Assembly (NCBI RefSeq): GCF_000473065.1
Contig: NZ_KI421494.1
Span: forward strand, 48,752 to 112,751
Source of the DNA: Bradyrhizobium sp. WSM1743
GTDB taxonomy: Bacteria; Pseudomonadota; Alphaproteobacteria; Rhizobiales; Xanthobacteraceae
Length of the DNA: 64,000 nt
Reading direction: 5' to 3'
The position numbers and the translations under genes were made by a program. Numbering within the stretch: the first letter of the stretch is position 1; every line of letters starts with the position of its first letter. Below, in pieces: positions 30,305-38,270 of the stretch. Under the pieces are notes generated by a model, which made no database searches, was not told the origin of the DNA, and saw nothing but the letters and a program-made list of their open reading frames with translations.

Positions 30305-30457
30305 CTATTTGTCTATGGTCGGACGCAGCGTCTCCTTCAGGTCGACATCAGGTAGCCCTGCGAGGGCTGCAGCAAACGCGACGAACGCTACGAAAGCTGC
30401 AAGAATAAGAGAGCTTGCGAGTATCGCTGCTCCAACATCCTGAGGGCGTCTCATCAT
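30305..30457 (-). CDS. 50-residue single-span membrane microprotein
   Basis: The frame reads MMRRPQDVGAAILASSLILA, continues with a strongly hydrophobic AFVAFVAFAAALAGL and ends in an acidic/basic tail DVDLKETLRPTIDK. This is a clean N-in single-span topology with basic residues before the helix. It starts 41 bp after the stop of the binding-protein gene on the same strand, so the two may be co-transcribed. The ribosome binding site is weak (CACGG). A chance frame with such an ideal topology is possible but less likely. Confidence 0.45.
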   Translation of the reverse strand: MMRRPQDVGAAILASSLILAAFVAFVAFAAALAGLPDVDLKETLRPTIDK

Positions 30458-30497
30458 CCGTGTCACTTTGGGTTTGGAGAGACGGCGTTAACGCCAA

Positions 30498-31610
30498 TCA
30501 GTTCTGCTCGACAGTTTCAACACGGCCGTCGCGCCAGCGGTAAACCAGAAAACCAGGAACCGCATTGTCTCCCTTTGTATCGAACCGGACTGGGCCAATC
30601 ACGGTATCGATCGCGCGTGAACGAAGTGCGCTGGCGACGCGCGCAGCATTGAGCGAGCCGGTCCGGTTCACCGCCTCTGCCCATGCTTGCACGGCGGCAT
30701 AGGCGTAAAGCGTGTAGCCTTCAGCAGACAGGTTGGAAGCTTTGAGTCCGGCGACCACGCCGGCCGCATTGGCATTCCTGGCGGGGTCCGGCATGAAGGT
30801 AAACAACGTGCCATTTCCAGCGGTGCTGGTAATGGCCCAGAATTCAGAGGTCATCAACGGATCGTTGGCCATGACGATGAGGCCCGCTCCTGCCTCTGAT
30901 GCCTGGCGTACAAACAAGCCAATTTCGGTATGATAGCCGCCGATATAGACGACGCGCACCCCATCCTGTTTTATTCTTGAGACCAGCGCCCTGTAATCCT
31001 TTTCGCCGGCTACGTAGCTTTGCCGAATGACTTGTTCACCGAACCTCTGAAGCTGTGCCTCAACCACGTCGGCAATACCCTTGCCTGCGGTGCTCTTGTC
31101 GTCGAGCACTGCGATCTTGGCGTTAGGGTAGTTCCTACGAATGTACTCAGCGGCAGCGGTGCCCTGTTGGTCGTCGCGGCCGCAGATCCGAAAGACGGTC
31201 TGAAGGCCTCGTTCTGTTAGCTGAGGATTTGTCGAGCCAGGGGAGACCTGAACGATGCCTGCTTCGGCATAGATGTCGGAGGCCGGGATCGACGAAGAGG
31301 AACAAAAATGGCCAATGACCAACCGTACCCGCTCTGTTGTGAGCTTATTCGCAACTGCGACAGCTTGCTTCGGGTCGCAGGCGTCGTCGGCGACACTCAT
31401 AATCACCCTGGTATCGGGAAGTAGGCCCGAAGCGTTCAACGCCTCGACCGCCGCAGCCGCACCGTCGCGCATTTGCAAGCCGAACGCAGCGCTGCTTCCG
31501 CTCATTGGGCCAGCCACGGCAATCTTGACTTCGGAGCCGCGCGCAGCCGAGGCGAGGGCGCAGAAGAGAAGCGCTGCACTCGCAGCAGAAGCGTAATGCC
31601 CATTTAACAT
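30498..31610 (-). CDS. Periplasmic binding protein of branched-chain amino acid ABC type
   Basis: 370 residues from the ATG at 31610 (GGAG eight to nine bases before); the frame extends upstream without support. A signal peptide (MLNGHYASAASAALLFCALA, cleaved near ARG-SE) is followed by the LivK-type periplasmic-binding fold: VKIAVAGPMSGSSAAFG, DDACDPKQAVAVANKL, VIGHFCSSSSIPAS and VSPGSTNPQLTERG. It would bind an amino acid or related small ligand. No permease or ATPase genes are adjacent, so it acts with a transporter encoded elsewhere or as a sensor component. A MerR-geometry promoter of the nolA type lies about 125 bp upstream on the same strand. Confidence 0.9.
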   Translation of the reverse strand: MLNGHYASAASAALLFCALASAARGSEVKIAVAGPMSGSSAAFGLQMRDGAAAAVEALNASGLLPDTRVIMSVADDACDPKQAVAVANKLTTERVRLVIGHFCSSSSIPASDIYAEAGIVQVSPGSTNPQLTERGLQTVFRICGRDDQQGTAAAEYIRRNYPNAKIAVLDDKSTAGKGIADVVEAQLQRFGEQVIRQSYVAGEKDYRALVSRIKQDGVRVVYIGGYHTEIGLFVRQASEAGAGLIVMANDPLMTSEFWAITSTAGNGTLFTFMPDPARNANAAGVVAGLKASNLSAEGYTLYAYAAVQAWAEAVNRTGSLNAARVASALRSRAIDTVIGPVRFDTKGDNAVPGFLVYRWRDGRVETVEQN

Positions 31611-31732
31611 TGTAGAGCTCCCAATGCTCACCTGAAGTGAAACGCCAGCAGCTGTGATCAGAGGTGCCTGCACGTTGAGGCTGTCTGCCAAGCGAAGCTT
31701 GCGTTAGGTCGGCCAGGTTGCGACCGCGTAGG

Positions 31733-31763
31733 AGCCTACAATTTGACGTTACGTGCGGTTCAA
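31733..31763 (-). promoter_or_regulatory. NolA-type (MerR-geometry) promoter before the binding-protein gene
   Basis: Minus strand: -35 TTGAAC, 19-bp spacer, -10 TAGGCT, with the inner dyad TTGA-N13-TCAA. The -35, the spacing and the -10 are identical to the copy in front of nolA. The over-long 19-bp spacer is the hallmark of promoters activated by MerR-family proteins by DNA untwisting. Confidence 0.6.
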
Positions 31764-31947
31764 GCCCCTTTTGAAAGGAGCCTCGATCATGCGTCAGGGA
31801 GCGCGGATCGGCGAGGTCATGATGACTGTCCGCTTGAGTCCATAAAATTATCGGCGGCATCAGAGCCGCCGATCAACCAAGCGTCGTTGCATCTTCAGAT
31901 TGCCAGGGGGCGATTGGCAATGCCATGCGGGGTCAGCCATGAGGACG

Positions 31948-32661
31948 TCAATACGGCTGATCCTCCAACCCGCCGAGGGCGAGATCGAGATATTGCATGA
32001 GGCAGGGATCCCAACCAGCCAGGCTACGGGGGGCGCTTAATCGTGCAAGTACCTTCAGGATCATCGAAACGCGTGAATCGGCGCCGGCGATTTCGCTGAT
32101 CAGCAAGCGTGCTGCAACCGCGACAGCCTTTGCCCGCTCGCCGCAAGGATGCTCGCCCCGATCCATACAATCACGCAGGTCGTCGCGGATCCGCCGCCAC
32201 CGCTCCTCGCGATCTGCAGCTAGCTTGCAGGTGCATCGGGACGTCTGACTACGCGTCTCGACCCGCGACATGGCATTCAAGGCAGCAGGCAGCTCATCCA
32301 CACTTACCTGGATCTCGCTGTCGATGGTCATGTTGCGCAGGCGATCTCGCAACAGGGTTGCTCGAGCTACCTGAAGTTCTATCCGCTCTAGATGCTTGCG
32401 CAGCAGGTCGGTGAGCGAGGTCGTGCCCTCCATAGCTTTACGGATCTCGACAAGGGAGAAGCCAAGCTCACGTAGCGCCCGAATCTGGTGAACCCGTTGG
32501 ACGCTTTCGCGGTCGTACATCCGGTGGCCGCCGTCAGTACGCTCTGAGGCTGCTAGGAGTCCCGTATGTTCATAATGATGCAGCGTGCGCACCGTTACTC
32601 CGGTCGCCTCTGCAAGTTCGCCAATGCGCCATCGACGCCTTCGTGGTGTAGCTTTGCTCAT
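31948..32661 (-). CDS. nolA: NolA, MerR-family nodulation regulator
   Basis: 237 residues from the ATG at 32661; TTG at 32676 is an alternative. The MerR helix-turn-helix is complete: WRIGELAEATGVTVRTLHHY, EHTGLLAASERTDGGHRMYD, then ALRELGFSLVEIRKAM. It is followed by a coiled-coil dimer helix and a C-terminal domain with C-x-C (RCTCKL) and CMDRGEHPCGE. In Bradyrhizobium NolA mediates host-genotype-specific nodulation and population-density repression of nod genes through nodD2. Three forms arise from internal start codons; internal Met residues are present here too. A MerR-type promoter lies immediately upstream, which suggests autoregulation. Confidence 0.96.
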   Translation of the reverse strand: MSKATPRRRRWRIGELAEATGVTVRTLHHYEHTGLLAASERTDGGHRMYDRESVQRVHQIRALRELGFSLVEIRKAMEGTTSLTDLLRKHLERIELQVARATLLRDRLRNMTIDSEIQVSVDELPAALNAMSRVETRSQTSRCTCKLAADREERWRRIRDDLRDCMDRGEHPCGERAKAVAVAARLLISEIAGADSRVSMILKVLARLSAPRSLAGWDPCLMQYLDLALGGLEDQPY

Positions 32662-32676
32662 GTTGTTCAATTTCAA

Positions 32677-32707
32677 AGCCTACAACCTGACGTCACGTAT
32701 GGTTCAA
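32677..32707 (-). promoter_or_regulatory. NolA-type (MerR-geometry) promoter of nolA
   Basis: Minus strand: -35 TTGAAC, 19-bp spacer, -10 TAGGCT, placed so that transcription would start about 10 bp before the nolA ATG. The inner dyad is TTGA-N13-TCAG. Position, geometry and recurrence indicate autoregulation by NolA (inference). Confidence 0.6.
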
Positions 32708-32782
32708 GCTATTTCAAAGCTCTAGCTGGATCGTCTTCCATTCCAGCGCGAGAGTGGTGACTATCCTCAGAATGGCGGGGGA

Positions 32783-32992
32783 TCAACCCTGAGGGGAAAT
32801 GGTGATCAACAAGTTCGTCAGGCATGCCAGTTGAGCATCGCCAGCCGCTGTACGCTCCAAGATGAGTTTGGCGATTGCAGTGCAATTTTCCGGAGTTTGC
32901 ATCGATGGGGGTAGCGCGGTGACCGCACTATCATAAAGGTTTCCCAGGGCGGAAAGCTCTTCCGGATCGAACACGCCGCTGCATTGCTCCAA
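32783..32992 (-). CDS. Small helical hypothetical protein, paralogue of the one at 26651
   Basis: 69 residues. EELSALGNLYDSAVTALPPS and ENCTAIAKLILERTAAGD match the C-terminal half of the 125-residue protein at 26651. The start ATG at 32992 has GGAG just before it. It is a two-helix protein with no known domain. It is located between nolA and nodD2; whether it is functional or a shortened copy is unclear. Confidence 0.45.
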   Translation of the reverse strand: MEQCSGVFDPEELSALGNLYDSAVTALPPSMQTPENCTAIAKLILERTAAGDAQLACLTNLLITISPQG

Positions 32993-33557
32993 CGTTCAGC
33001 TCCTTGTTTGTCATTGCGTCATGGCAGCGCACGTCGACAAGACGTTTGGCGGCGATAGGGCAAAAAGAAGTCAGACCCGCGGCGCGGAGCGACGAAGATG
33101 CGATGTACTCCAGGCTGATGCGATAGGGCAACACGCGTGCGCGATGCTTGCGTCGACCGCGCAAGAGATCGTGGTCATGTGCATGATCGATGACTTCCAA
33201 GCCCACAGTGCGTGGTGGTACGACCTCGAAAATCAAGAACCGTCTCCGCTCGTCGGGAGCCACTACTGATTCGGAGAGTTGACGACGACAGCCCAACGCC
33301 GATCCTGCTGTATCGAGGCAGGTGCGCCCGACGGCCAGGTGCAACGTACGTCCCTGTCTCTAAAAGCAGGCCAACGGTCCAGCGGCTGCTCGCACGTCGA
33401 GCCTAATGCCAACGTGCAAAAGACCTACACAAGGCCAGCATGATAGCCGTTCGCTCCGACGATCTTTATAGAGCGACCATGAATACGAGCGAGGCGAGCC
33501 TAAATTGTGCTTGAGACATTCGTTGGGATGTGAGGTTCGCACATCTTGAGATCGTCC
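32993..33557. other. Intergenic stretch between the small ORF and nodD2
   Basis: Plus-strand frame 33021-33269 and other short frames have no recognisable motif. Confidence 0.4.
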
Positions 33558-34550
33558 CTAAGACAGCGGCGAGACAGATCGTGCGAAATCTCCGGCGGTA
33601 TCCGCTCGTTCCGAAGTGCAGATGATGGAGGGGTCTTGTCCAGTTGTCATGCGGGTAGCCTCCTGCAACAATATCTCTCGCATCCACAGGCTTTCTGGAT
33701 CGCAATTGTGAAGCACGGGCCATTGGACGGACTCAGTGAAGGCGGGGAATGGCTGCGGAAGCTCGGCAATCCGAAGGGGAATCGTTTTTTGGAAATGCTT
33801 TACGAGCCTTAATGGCATCGTCCCTATGCGGCTCGTGCCTACCAGCAGGGGCGGGATCATGCTGAAGCTCTGCACGAGAATGTCGATGCGCCGATTGAGA
33901 CAGAGATCGAGTAGAAAAGAATCCTCGACCGGCGTCTTGCGCGCGCCTCCGAGCTTAACCGCAACATGGCCCATCGACATATAACGATCAAATGTAAGCC
34001 GCCGTAGCAGTTGGCTGTTCGTGCAGCAACCTACGCAGACGAGTCTCTCCTCGAATAAGGCCGCCCTGGGGTGCGCTCTGGACATGAATAATTCCGGCAA
34101 AATAACAAAATCGACTTCGCCGCGGCGGAGAAGCTCATCGTGCCCATCAGTGAGCGCCATGAGTTCGAAGCTGACGGCAGGTGCTTCTCGCGCGACGCGC
34201 TCCACGACATTTCGAAAGAATACGATTGTTATAAAGTCAGAAAGGACGATCCTAAATCGCCGGTTCGACCGAGCTGGGCCGAACACGTCCCGCGCGATAA
34301 TTGAGAGCTCAATGTGCGTTAGAGCCTCGCGCACAGGAGCTGCGAGTCCTTCCGCGCGTGAGGTCGGGACAAGTTCCCGCCCCCTCATCCCAAACAGCTC
34401 GTCATGGAAATAGGAGCGCAGCCGGGCAACGGCTGCACTCATGGCCGGCTGACTAAGGTTAATCTTGCGTGCCGCTGCGCTGAGGTTGCGCTCCGTCATT
34501 AGGGCATCCAGCGCGACGAGAAGATTTAGATCCAGACCTTTGAAACGCAT
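33558..34550 (-). CDS. nodD2: NodD2, LysR-family nodulation regulator
   Basis: 330 residues. It starts MRFKGLDLNLLVALDALMTE, with the NodD/LysR helix-turn-helix (NLSAAARKINLSQPAMSAAV) and the effector-binding domain (SDFITIVFFRNVVERVAREA, DFVILPELFMSRAHP). It is about 16 residues longer than NodD1 at the C-terminus (tail CTSERADTAGDFARSVSPLS). In B. japonicum NodD2 acts as a repressor of nod genes and its expression depends on NolA. It is assigned as nodD2 from the order nolA-nodD2-nodD1. A NolA-type promoter lies about 350 bp upstream on the same strand. Confidence 0.94.
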   Translation of the reverse strand: MRFKGLDLNLLVALDALMTERNLSAAARKINLSQPAMSAAVARLRSYFHDELFGMRGRELVPTSRAEGLAAPVREALTHIELSIIARDVFGPARSNRRFRIVLSDFITIVFFRNVVERVAREAPAVSFELMALTDGHDELLRRGEVDFVILPELFMSRAHPRAALFEERLVCVGCCTNSQLLRRLTFDRYMSMGHVAVKLGGARKTPVEDSFLLDLCLNRRIDILVQSFSMIPPLLVGTSRIGTMPLRLVKHFQKTIPLRIAELPQPFPAFTESVQWPVLHNCDPESLWMREILLQEATRMTTGQDPSIICTSERADTAGDFARSVSPLS

Positions 34551-34898
34551 GTCTTCTTATCCGGCATGAACACAATTGCGACGCATACAACGAGCGGTGA
34601 CGGCTGCGTCTGGAGAGGTCCTATTGGCTCGCCCGACTGGACATCGTTTCCGTCGTGCGATCGCGAGAAGACGCTCGTGAAATGACCGCCACAATGGAGA
34701 GCGAGGCGGTAGGCGAGCCAGCAGCGGCCGGAAACCGTCGGGAGTCCCGAAGCTGATCGGCTCGCCGCTTCCAGCGAGCCACGCAACAGGACTGGGTCAG
34801 TTGGTTAATGGCAGATCAACCAAGTGTCCGGCCAGCGCCATGAGTTCGCCAAAGCGCCCAGTCCACGGCCGCGTAGCGCAGCGTTAGTCACGGCGGCC

Positions 34899-34929
34899 AA
34901 CCTACAACCTGACGCGGTGTGCGATTCAA
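34899..34929 (-). promoter_or_regulatory. NolA-type (MerR-geometry) promoter upstream of nodD2
   Basis: Minus strand: -35 TTGAAT, 19-bp spacer, -10 TAGGTT, inner dyad TTGA-N13-TCAG. It lies in the nodD1-nodD2 spacer and points to nodD2 with a leader of about 340 nt and no convincing gene in between. This fits the genetic evidence that NolA controls nodD2. Confidence 0.55.
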
Positions 34930-35187
34930 GCGATATTATCGGGCAAGCCAAACATTATCGCACTGGAGGAGGCGTGTTCTGCCGGGATAGTACCGGATGT
35001 CGCCTGTTTGCGGTGCAAGTGCACCAAACCTCAGCTGCGAGGTCGTCACGCTCGCCACTCGACAAGTCCTCGCAACCGATCGCCCTCTCCGGCAGCTTCG
35101 CCCCAGAGACGTTGAAGTGACGAAAGCGGCCGAGCACGTCGAAGGATTGTTAGCGTATTTGGAACGTGCTGAGAGCGGCTTATGATT

Positions 35188-36132
35188 TTAGCAGCGCCTG
35201 CGAGTTGGAGGCTCCTGAGGCCCAGATGCCATCTTGGATGCTTCCTCCAGCAATATCCGCCGCATCCAAATGCTCGCCGGGTCCGTGTTGTGGAACGCAG
35301 GCCACTGCACAGCCTCGGTGAATGTGGGCAGGGGGAGCGGTGGTGCGACGATCCGCAGTGGCATCCGCTGTTCGAAGTGTTTGGCGAGTCGTAAGGGCAT
35401 TGTGCCGATACGGCGCGTGTCTAACAATATGGGCGGAATCAGGCTAAAGCCCTGCACAACGATCTCAATGCGTCTCTTGACGCCGTGCTCAAGCAAAAAC
35501 CATTCTTCGAGGTTTGGTCTGAGCGCCCGTCCGAACTTCGCCGTAACGTGGCCCATCGAAATGTATTTCTCGAACGTGAGTTGCCGCGATAGCTGCTTGT
35601 TCGCGCGGCATCCCACGCATACGAGGGTCTCGTCGAACAGTGTCGCTTTGGGATGCGCGCTCGACATGAACAGTTCCGGCAGAATGAGAAAGTCGACCTC
35701 GCCCCGGCGGAGCAGCTCATCGGGTTCATCGGAGAACGGTAGCAATTCGAAGCGCACCGCGGGAGCTTCCTGTGCAAGACGGTCTACAATCTTGCGCAAA
35801 AAGACGATCGTCATGAAATCGGAGAGAATGATCCTGAAGCGTCGGCTCGACTGTGTCGGGTCGAACGCGTCCCGTGATATGATCGAGTGTTGGATGTGCA
35901 GCAGCGCCTCGCGAACCGGATCTGCAAGCGCCTCCGCGCCAGGTGTCGGGACGAGCTCGCGACCCCTCATGGTAAATAGGTCATCGCGGAAATAGGTACG
36001 CAGCCGCGCAATCGCAGCGCTCATGGCGGGCTGGCTCAGGTTAATTTTGCGCGCCGCCGCTGTGAGGTTGCGTTCCGTCATCAGAGCATCGAGCGCAACG
36101 AGAAGGTTTAGATCAAGTCCCTTGAACCGCAT
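35188..36132 (-). CDS. nodD1: NodD1, flavonoid-responsive LysR activator
   Basis: 314 residues, with the same N-terminal LysR domain as NodD2 (NLTAAARKINLSQPAMSAAI) and the full effector-binding domain (SDFMTIVFLRKIVDRLAQEA, DFLILPELFMSSAHP). NodD1 with isoflavonoid inducers binds nod boxes and activates the nod operon. It is divergent from the operon, and its ATG lies 12 bp from the nod box, the usual arrangement, which also gives autoregulation. It is complete, of typical length, and close in sequence to NodD2, a tandem duplication. Confidence 0.97.
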   Translation of the reverse strand: MRFKGLDLNLLVALDALMTERNLTAAARKINLSQPAMSAAIARLRTYFRDDLFTMRGRELVPTPGAEALADPVREALLHIQHSIISRDAFDPTQSSRRFRIILSDFMTIVFLRKIVDRLAQEAPAVRFELLPFSDEPDELLRRGEVDFLILPELFMSSAHPKATLFDETLVCVGCRANKQLSRQLTFEKYISMGHVTAKFGRALRPNLEEWFLLEHGVKRRIEIVVQGFSLIPPILLDTRRIGTMPLRLAKHFEQRMPLRIVAPPLPLPTFTEAVQWPAFHNTDPASIWMRRILLEEASKMASGPQEPPTRRRC

Positions 36133-36143
36133 CTTGTGAGTCT

Positions 36144-36191
36144 ATCCATCGTGTGGATGTGTTCTATCGAAACAATCGATTTTACCAAATC
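36144..36191 (+). promoter_or_regulatory. nod box of the nod operon
   Basis: A 48-bp element beginning ATCCATCGTGTGGATG and ending ATCGATTTTACCAAATC. It has the conserved ATC-N9-GAT-type half sites (ATCGAAACAATCGAT) of NodD operators. It sits between divergent nodD1 and the nodY/K-A operon. Transcription is expected to start about 20-30 bp downstream. Confidence 0.95.
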
Positions 36192-36244
36192 GCGGAATGT
36201 TGGATAGCAAACATCAGTTTGGAAAGGTAATAGGGCATATCACG

Positions 36245-36892
36245 ATGGTTGCTGCTCGTTCACGCGGGCTCAGAGAGAAACTCCTGGACGTGCGAGCTGT
36301 CGCCGCATGGGCGTCGAGAGCGGCTATGGGCGCGCCGTGCGAGGCGCGTCGCTCCTTCTCTGTGCGAAGCTCGCTCGATCGGGAGTTCAGGCAGATCTCG
36401 ATAAACGTTGGTATGCGTGCTCCATCCCTTTCCATATTGCAGGTTTACCCGCGTACACTTGAGAGCGCGTTCAGCGGCATTCTAGTGTCGCGACATAGCG
36501 GCAGGCGCAGATTGCGGATGCCAAGCAATTCAGTCGAGTCTCCAAATGGCCCGCCTGTCTACCGCATTCAGGGCGTGTCGAAGATGCATAAGAAACAGTG
36601 TGATTTGATGCCACTCCGATGTGCCATCGATGAGGCCCCGCACATCGAAGATCGGCCCTCAGACGTCAAAGCGTCGACAGCGATGCTAGACGAAGCGAAA
36701 AAGCTCCGTGCTACAGACAGGCCCTCGCCAGTCCAATCGCCTCGTCGGCATCTTTCAGCATATCTCGCGCAGGGCATTTGCCGGATCACGAGCGCGAACC
36801 ATGCGCTCGCTTCATCGCGAGAAGGCGCACGGCGCGGTGCAGGCGGGCAGTGCCGCGCTCCAATGGGTCATAGCAGCGCATTTCACCGTTGA
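36245..36892 (+). CDS. NodY/NodK-position protein, first gene of the nod operon
   Basis: A 231-codon frame opens at 36197, but that codon is only 6 bp after the nod box and would lie before the expected transcript start. The ATG at 36245 (MVAARSRGLREK...) or internal ones at 36518 or 36584 are therefore more likely. The part from 36584 (MHKKQCDLMPLRCAIDEAPH, then LDEAKKLRATDRPSPVQSPR) is the most protein-like. Bradyrhizobium strains have a small gene of unknown, non-essential function here (nodY in B. japonicum, nodK in B. elkanii). The position fits, but I cannot confirm which one it is. Confidence 0.55.
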   Translation: MVAARSRGLREKLLDVRAVAAWASRAAMGAPCEARRSFSVRSSLDREFRQISINVGMRAPSLSILQVYPRTLESAFSGILVSRHSGRRRLRMPSNSVESPNGPPVYRIQGVSKMHKKQCDLMPLRCAIDEAPHIEDRPSDVKASTAMLDEAKKLRATDRPSPVQSPRRHLSAYLAQGICRITSANHALASSREGARRGAGGQCRAPMGHSSAFHR

Positions 36893-36964
36893 CCAGCGCT
36901 TCGGCGACTAGCGAGTTCAAGTGACCATCTCCGCTCTTCATTCCACGGCGCAAGGAAGCCCGCC

Positions 36965-37597
36965 ATGAATATTGCCGTATCTCGGATTGCGGAAGCTCCT
37001 TCTTCACGCGCTCAAGTGCAGTGGAGCTGTCGTTGGGAAAGCGAATTGCAGCTCACCGATCATGCCGAACTCGCCGAGTTCTTCCGCAAGAGTTACGGGC
37101 CGACCGGTGCGTTCAATGCGCAGCCATTTGAGGGCAACCGAAGTTGGGCCGGAGCGAGGCCTGAGGTCCGCGTTATCGGTTACGACGCGCGCGGGGTAGC
37201 CGCTCACCTCGGGCTACTACGCCGCTTCATCAAGATTGGTAGTGTCGATCTACTCGTTGCCGAACTGGGGTTGTATGCGGTGCGTCCGGATCTCGAAGGG
37301 CTGGGAGTCAGCCACGCAATGCGCGTGACCTATCCGCTACTGCATGAGCTTGGGGTTCCGTTCGGCTTTGGTACGGTCCGGCCTGCGCTTGAGAAACATA
37401 TGACCCGACTGGTCCAAAGGCGTGGGCTCGCCACCCTCATGTCTGGCATTCGCGTCCGCTCCACGCACCCGGATGTCTATCCCAACTTGTCGCCGATCCG
37501 CATCGAAGACGTGATCGTGCTGGTTTTCCCGGTTGGACGCTCGATAAGCGATTGGCCGATCGGGACGATGATCGATCGGAATGGGCCTGAGTTGTGA
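36965..37597 (+). CDS. nodA: NodA, Nod-factor N-acyltransferase
   Basis: 210 residues, the full family length. Characteristic blocks: WSCRWESELQLTDHAELAEF, FFRKSYGPTGAFNAQPFEGN, GLYAVRPDLEGLGVSHAM and PFGFGTVRPALEKHM. NodA transfers a fatty acyl chain to the free amino group of the de-N-acetylated chitooligosaccharide. Its start has GGAAG upstream. Its stop overlaps the nodB start by 4 bp (GTGA), so the two are translationally coupled. Confidence 0.98.
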   Translation: MNIAVSRIAEAPSSRAQVQWSCRWESELQLTDHAELAEFFRKSYGPTGAFNAQPFEGNRSWAGARPEVRVIGYDARGVAAHLGLLRRFIKIGSVDLLVAELGLYAVRPDLEGLGVSHAMRVTYPLLHELGVPFGFGTVRPALEKHMTRLVQRRGLATLMSGIRVRSTHPDVYPNLSPIRIEDVIVLVFPVGRSISDWPIGTMIDRNGPEL

Positions 37598-38253
37598 AGG
37601 AGCGTTTGCCCCTATCTGCTGTCCGTTGCGACTACGCTGACGTGAGCGGAAGTCGCCCCGTCTATTTGACGTTCGATGACGGGCCAAATCCATTTTGCAC
37701 GCCAGAGGTGCTCGATGTGCTGGCGCAACATGGGATTCCGGCGACGTTCTTCGTGATCGGCACGTACGCGGCCGAACAACCTGAACTCATTCGAAGAATA
37801 ATCGCGGAAGGGCACGAGGTTGCGAACCACACGATGACGCATCCGGATCTATCCAGATGCGGACCAGCGGAGATACGTGATGAACTTCTGACGGCGAGCG
37901 AGGCGATCCGTTCGGCGTGCCCGCAGGCCTCACCCAGGCACATGCGAGCACCTTACGGTATGTGGACGCAAGAGGTGATCGCTGTCTCAGCGAGCGCCGG
38001 TCTCACAGCTGTGCACTGGGCGGTCGATCCGAGAGATTGGTCCCGCCCCGGGGTCGATAGAATTGTGAATTCAGTACTGGCGAGCGTTCGTCCGGGTGCA
38101 ATTGTGCTCCTGCACGACGGATATCCTCCTGATGAGGAGCGACCGTGCACTGATGCCACGCTGCGCGATCAGACAGCGATGGCCCTGTCACATCTGATCC
38201 CGGCACTTCAACGGCGCGGGTTTGTAATCCGTCCACTCCCTCAACTTCACTGA
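37594..38253 (+). CDS. nodB: NodB, chitooligosaccharide N-deacetylase
   Basis: 219 residues from a GTG overlapping the nodA stop. The carbohydrate esterase 4 motifs are complete: TFDDGP (catalytic base and metal Asp), H-T-M-T-H metal site (NHTMTHPDLS), RAPYG, DPRDWSRPG and LLHDGYP. It removes the acetyl group from the non-reducing end GlcNAc made by NodC, giving the NodA substrate. Confidence 0.98.
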   Translation: MKERLPLSAVRCDYADVSGSRPVYLTFDDGPNPFCTPEVLDVLAQHGIPATFFVIGTYAAEQPELIRRIIAEGHEVANHTMTHPDLSRCGPAEIRDELLTASEAIRSACPQASPRHMRAPYGMWTQEVIAVSASAGLTAVHWAVDPRDWSRPGVDRIVNSVLASVRPGAIVLLHDGYPPDEERPCTDATLRDQTAMALSHLIPALQRRGFVIRPLPQLH

Positions 38254-38270
38254 GCGAAAACTGAAACCCT

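Noticed and set aside
33008..33040. Possible tts box or operator near GTCATTGCGTCATGG
   Set aside because: Only the first few bases agree with the tts consensus; no effector gene follows.
34526..34786. 86-codon minus-strand frame in the nodD2 leader
   Set aside because: Overlaps the nodD2 start in another frame, has no ribosome binding site and is low in protein-like character.
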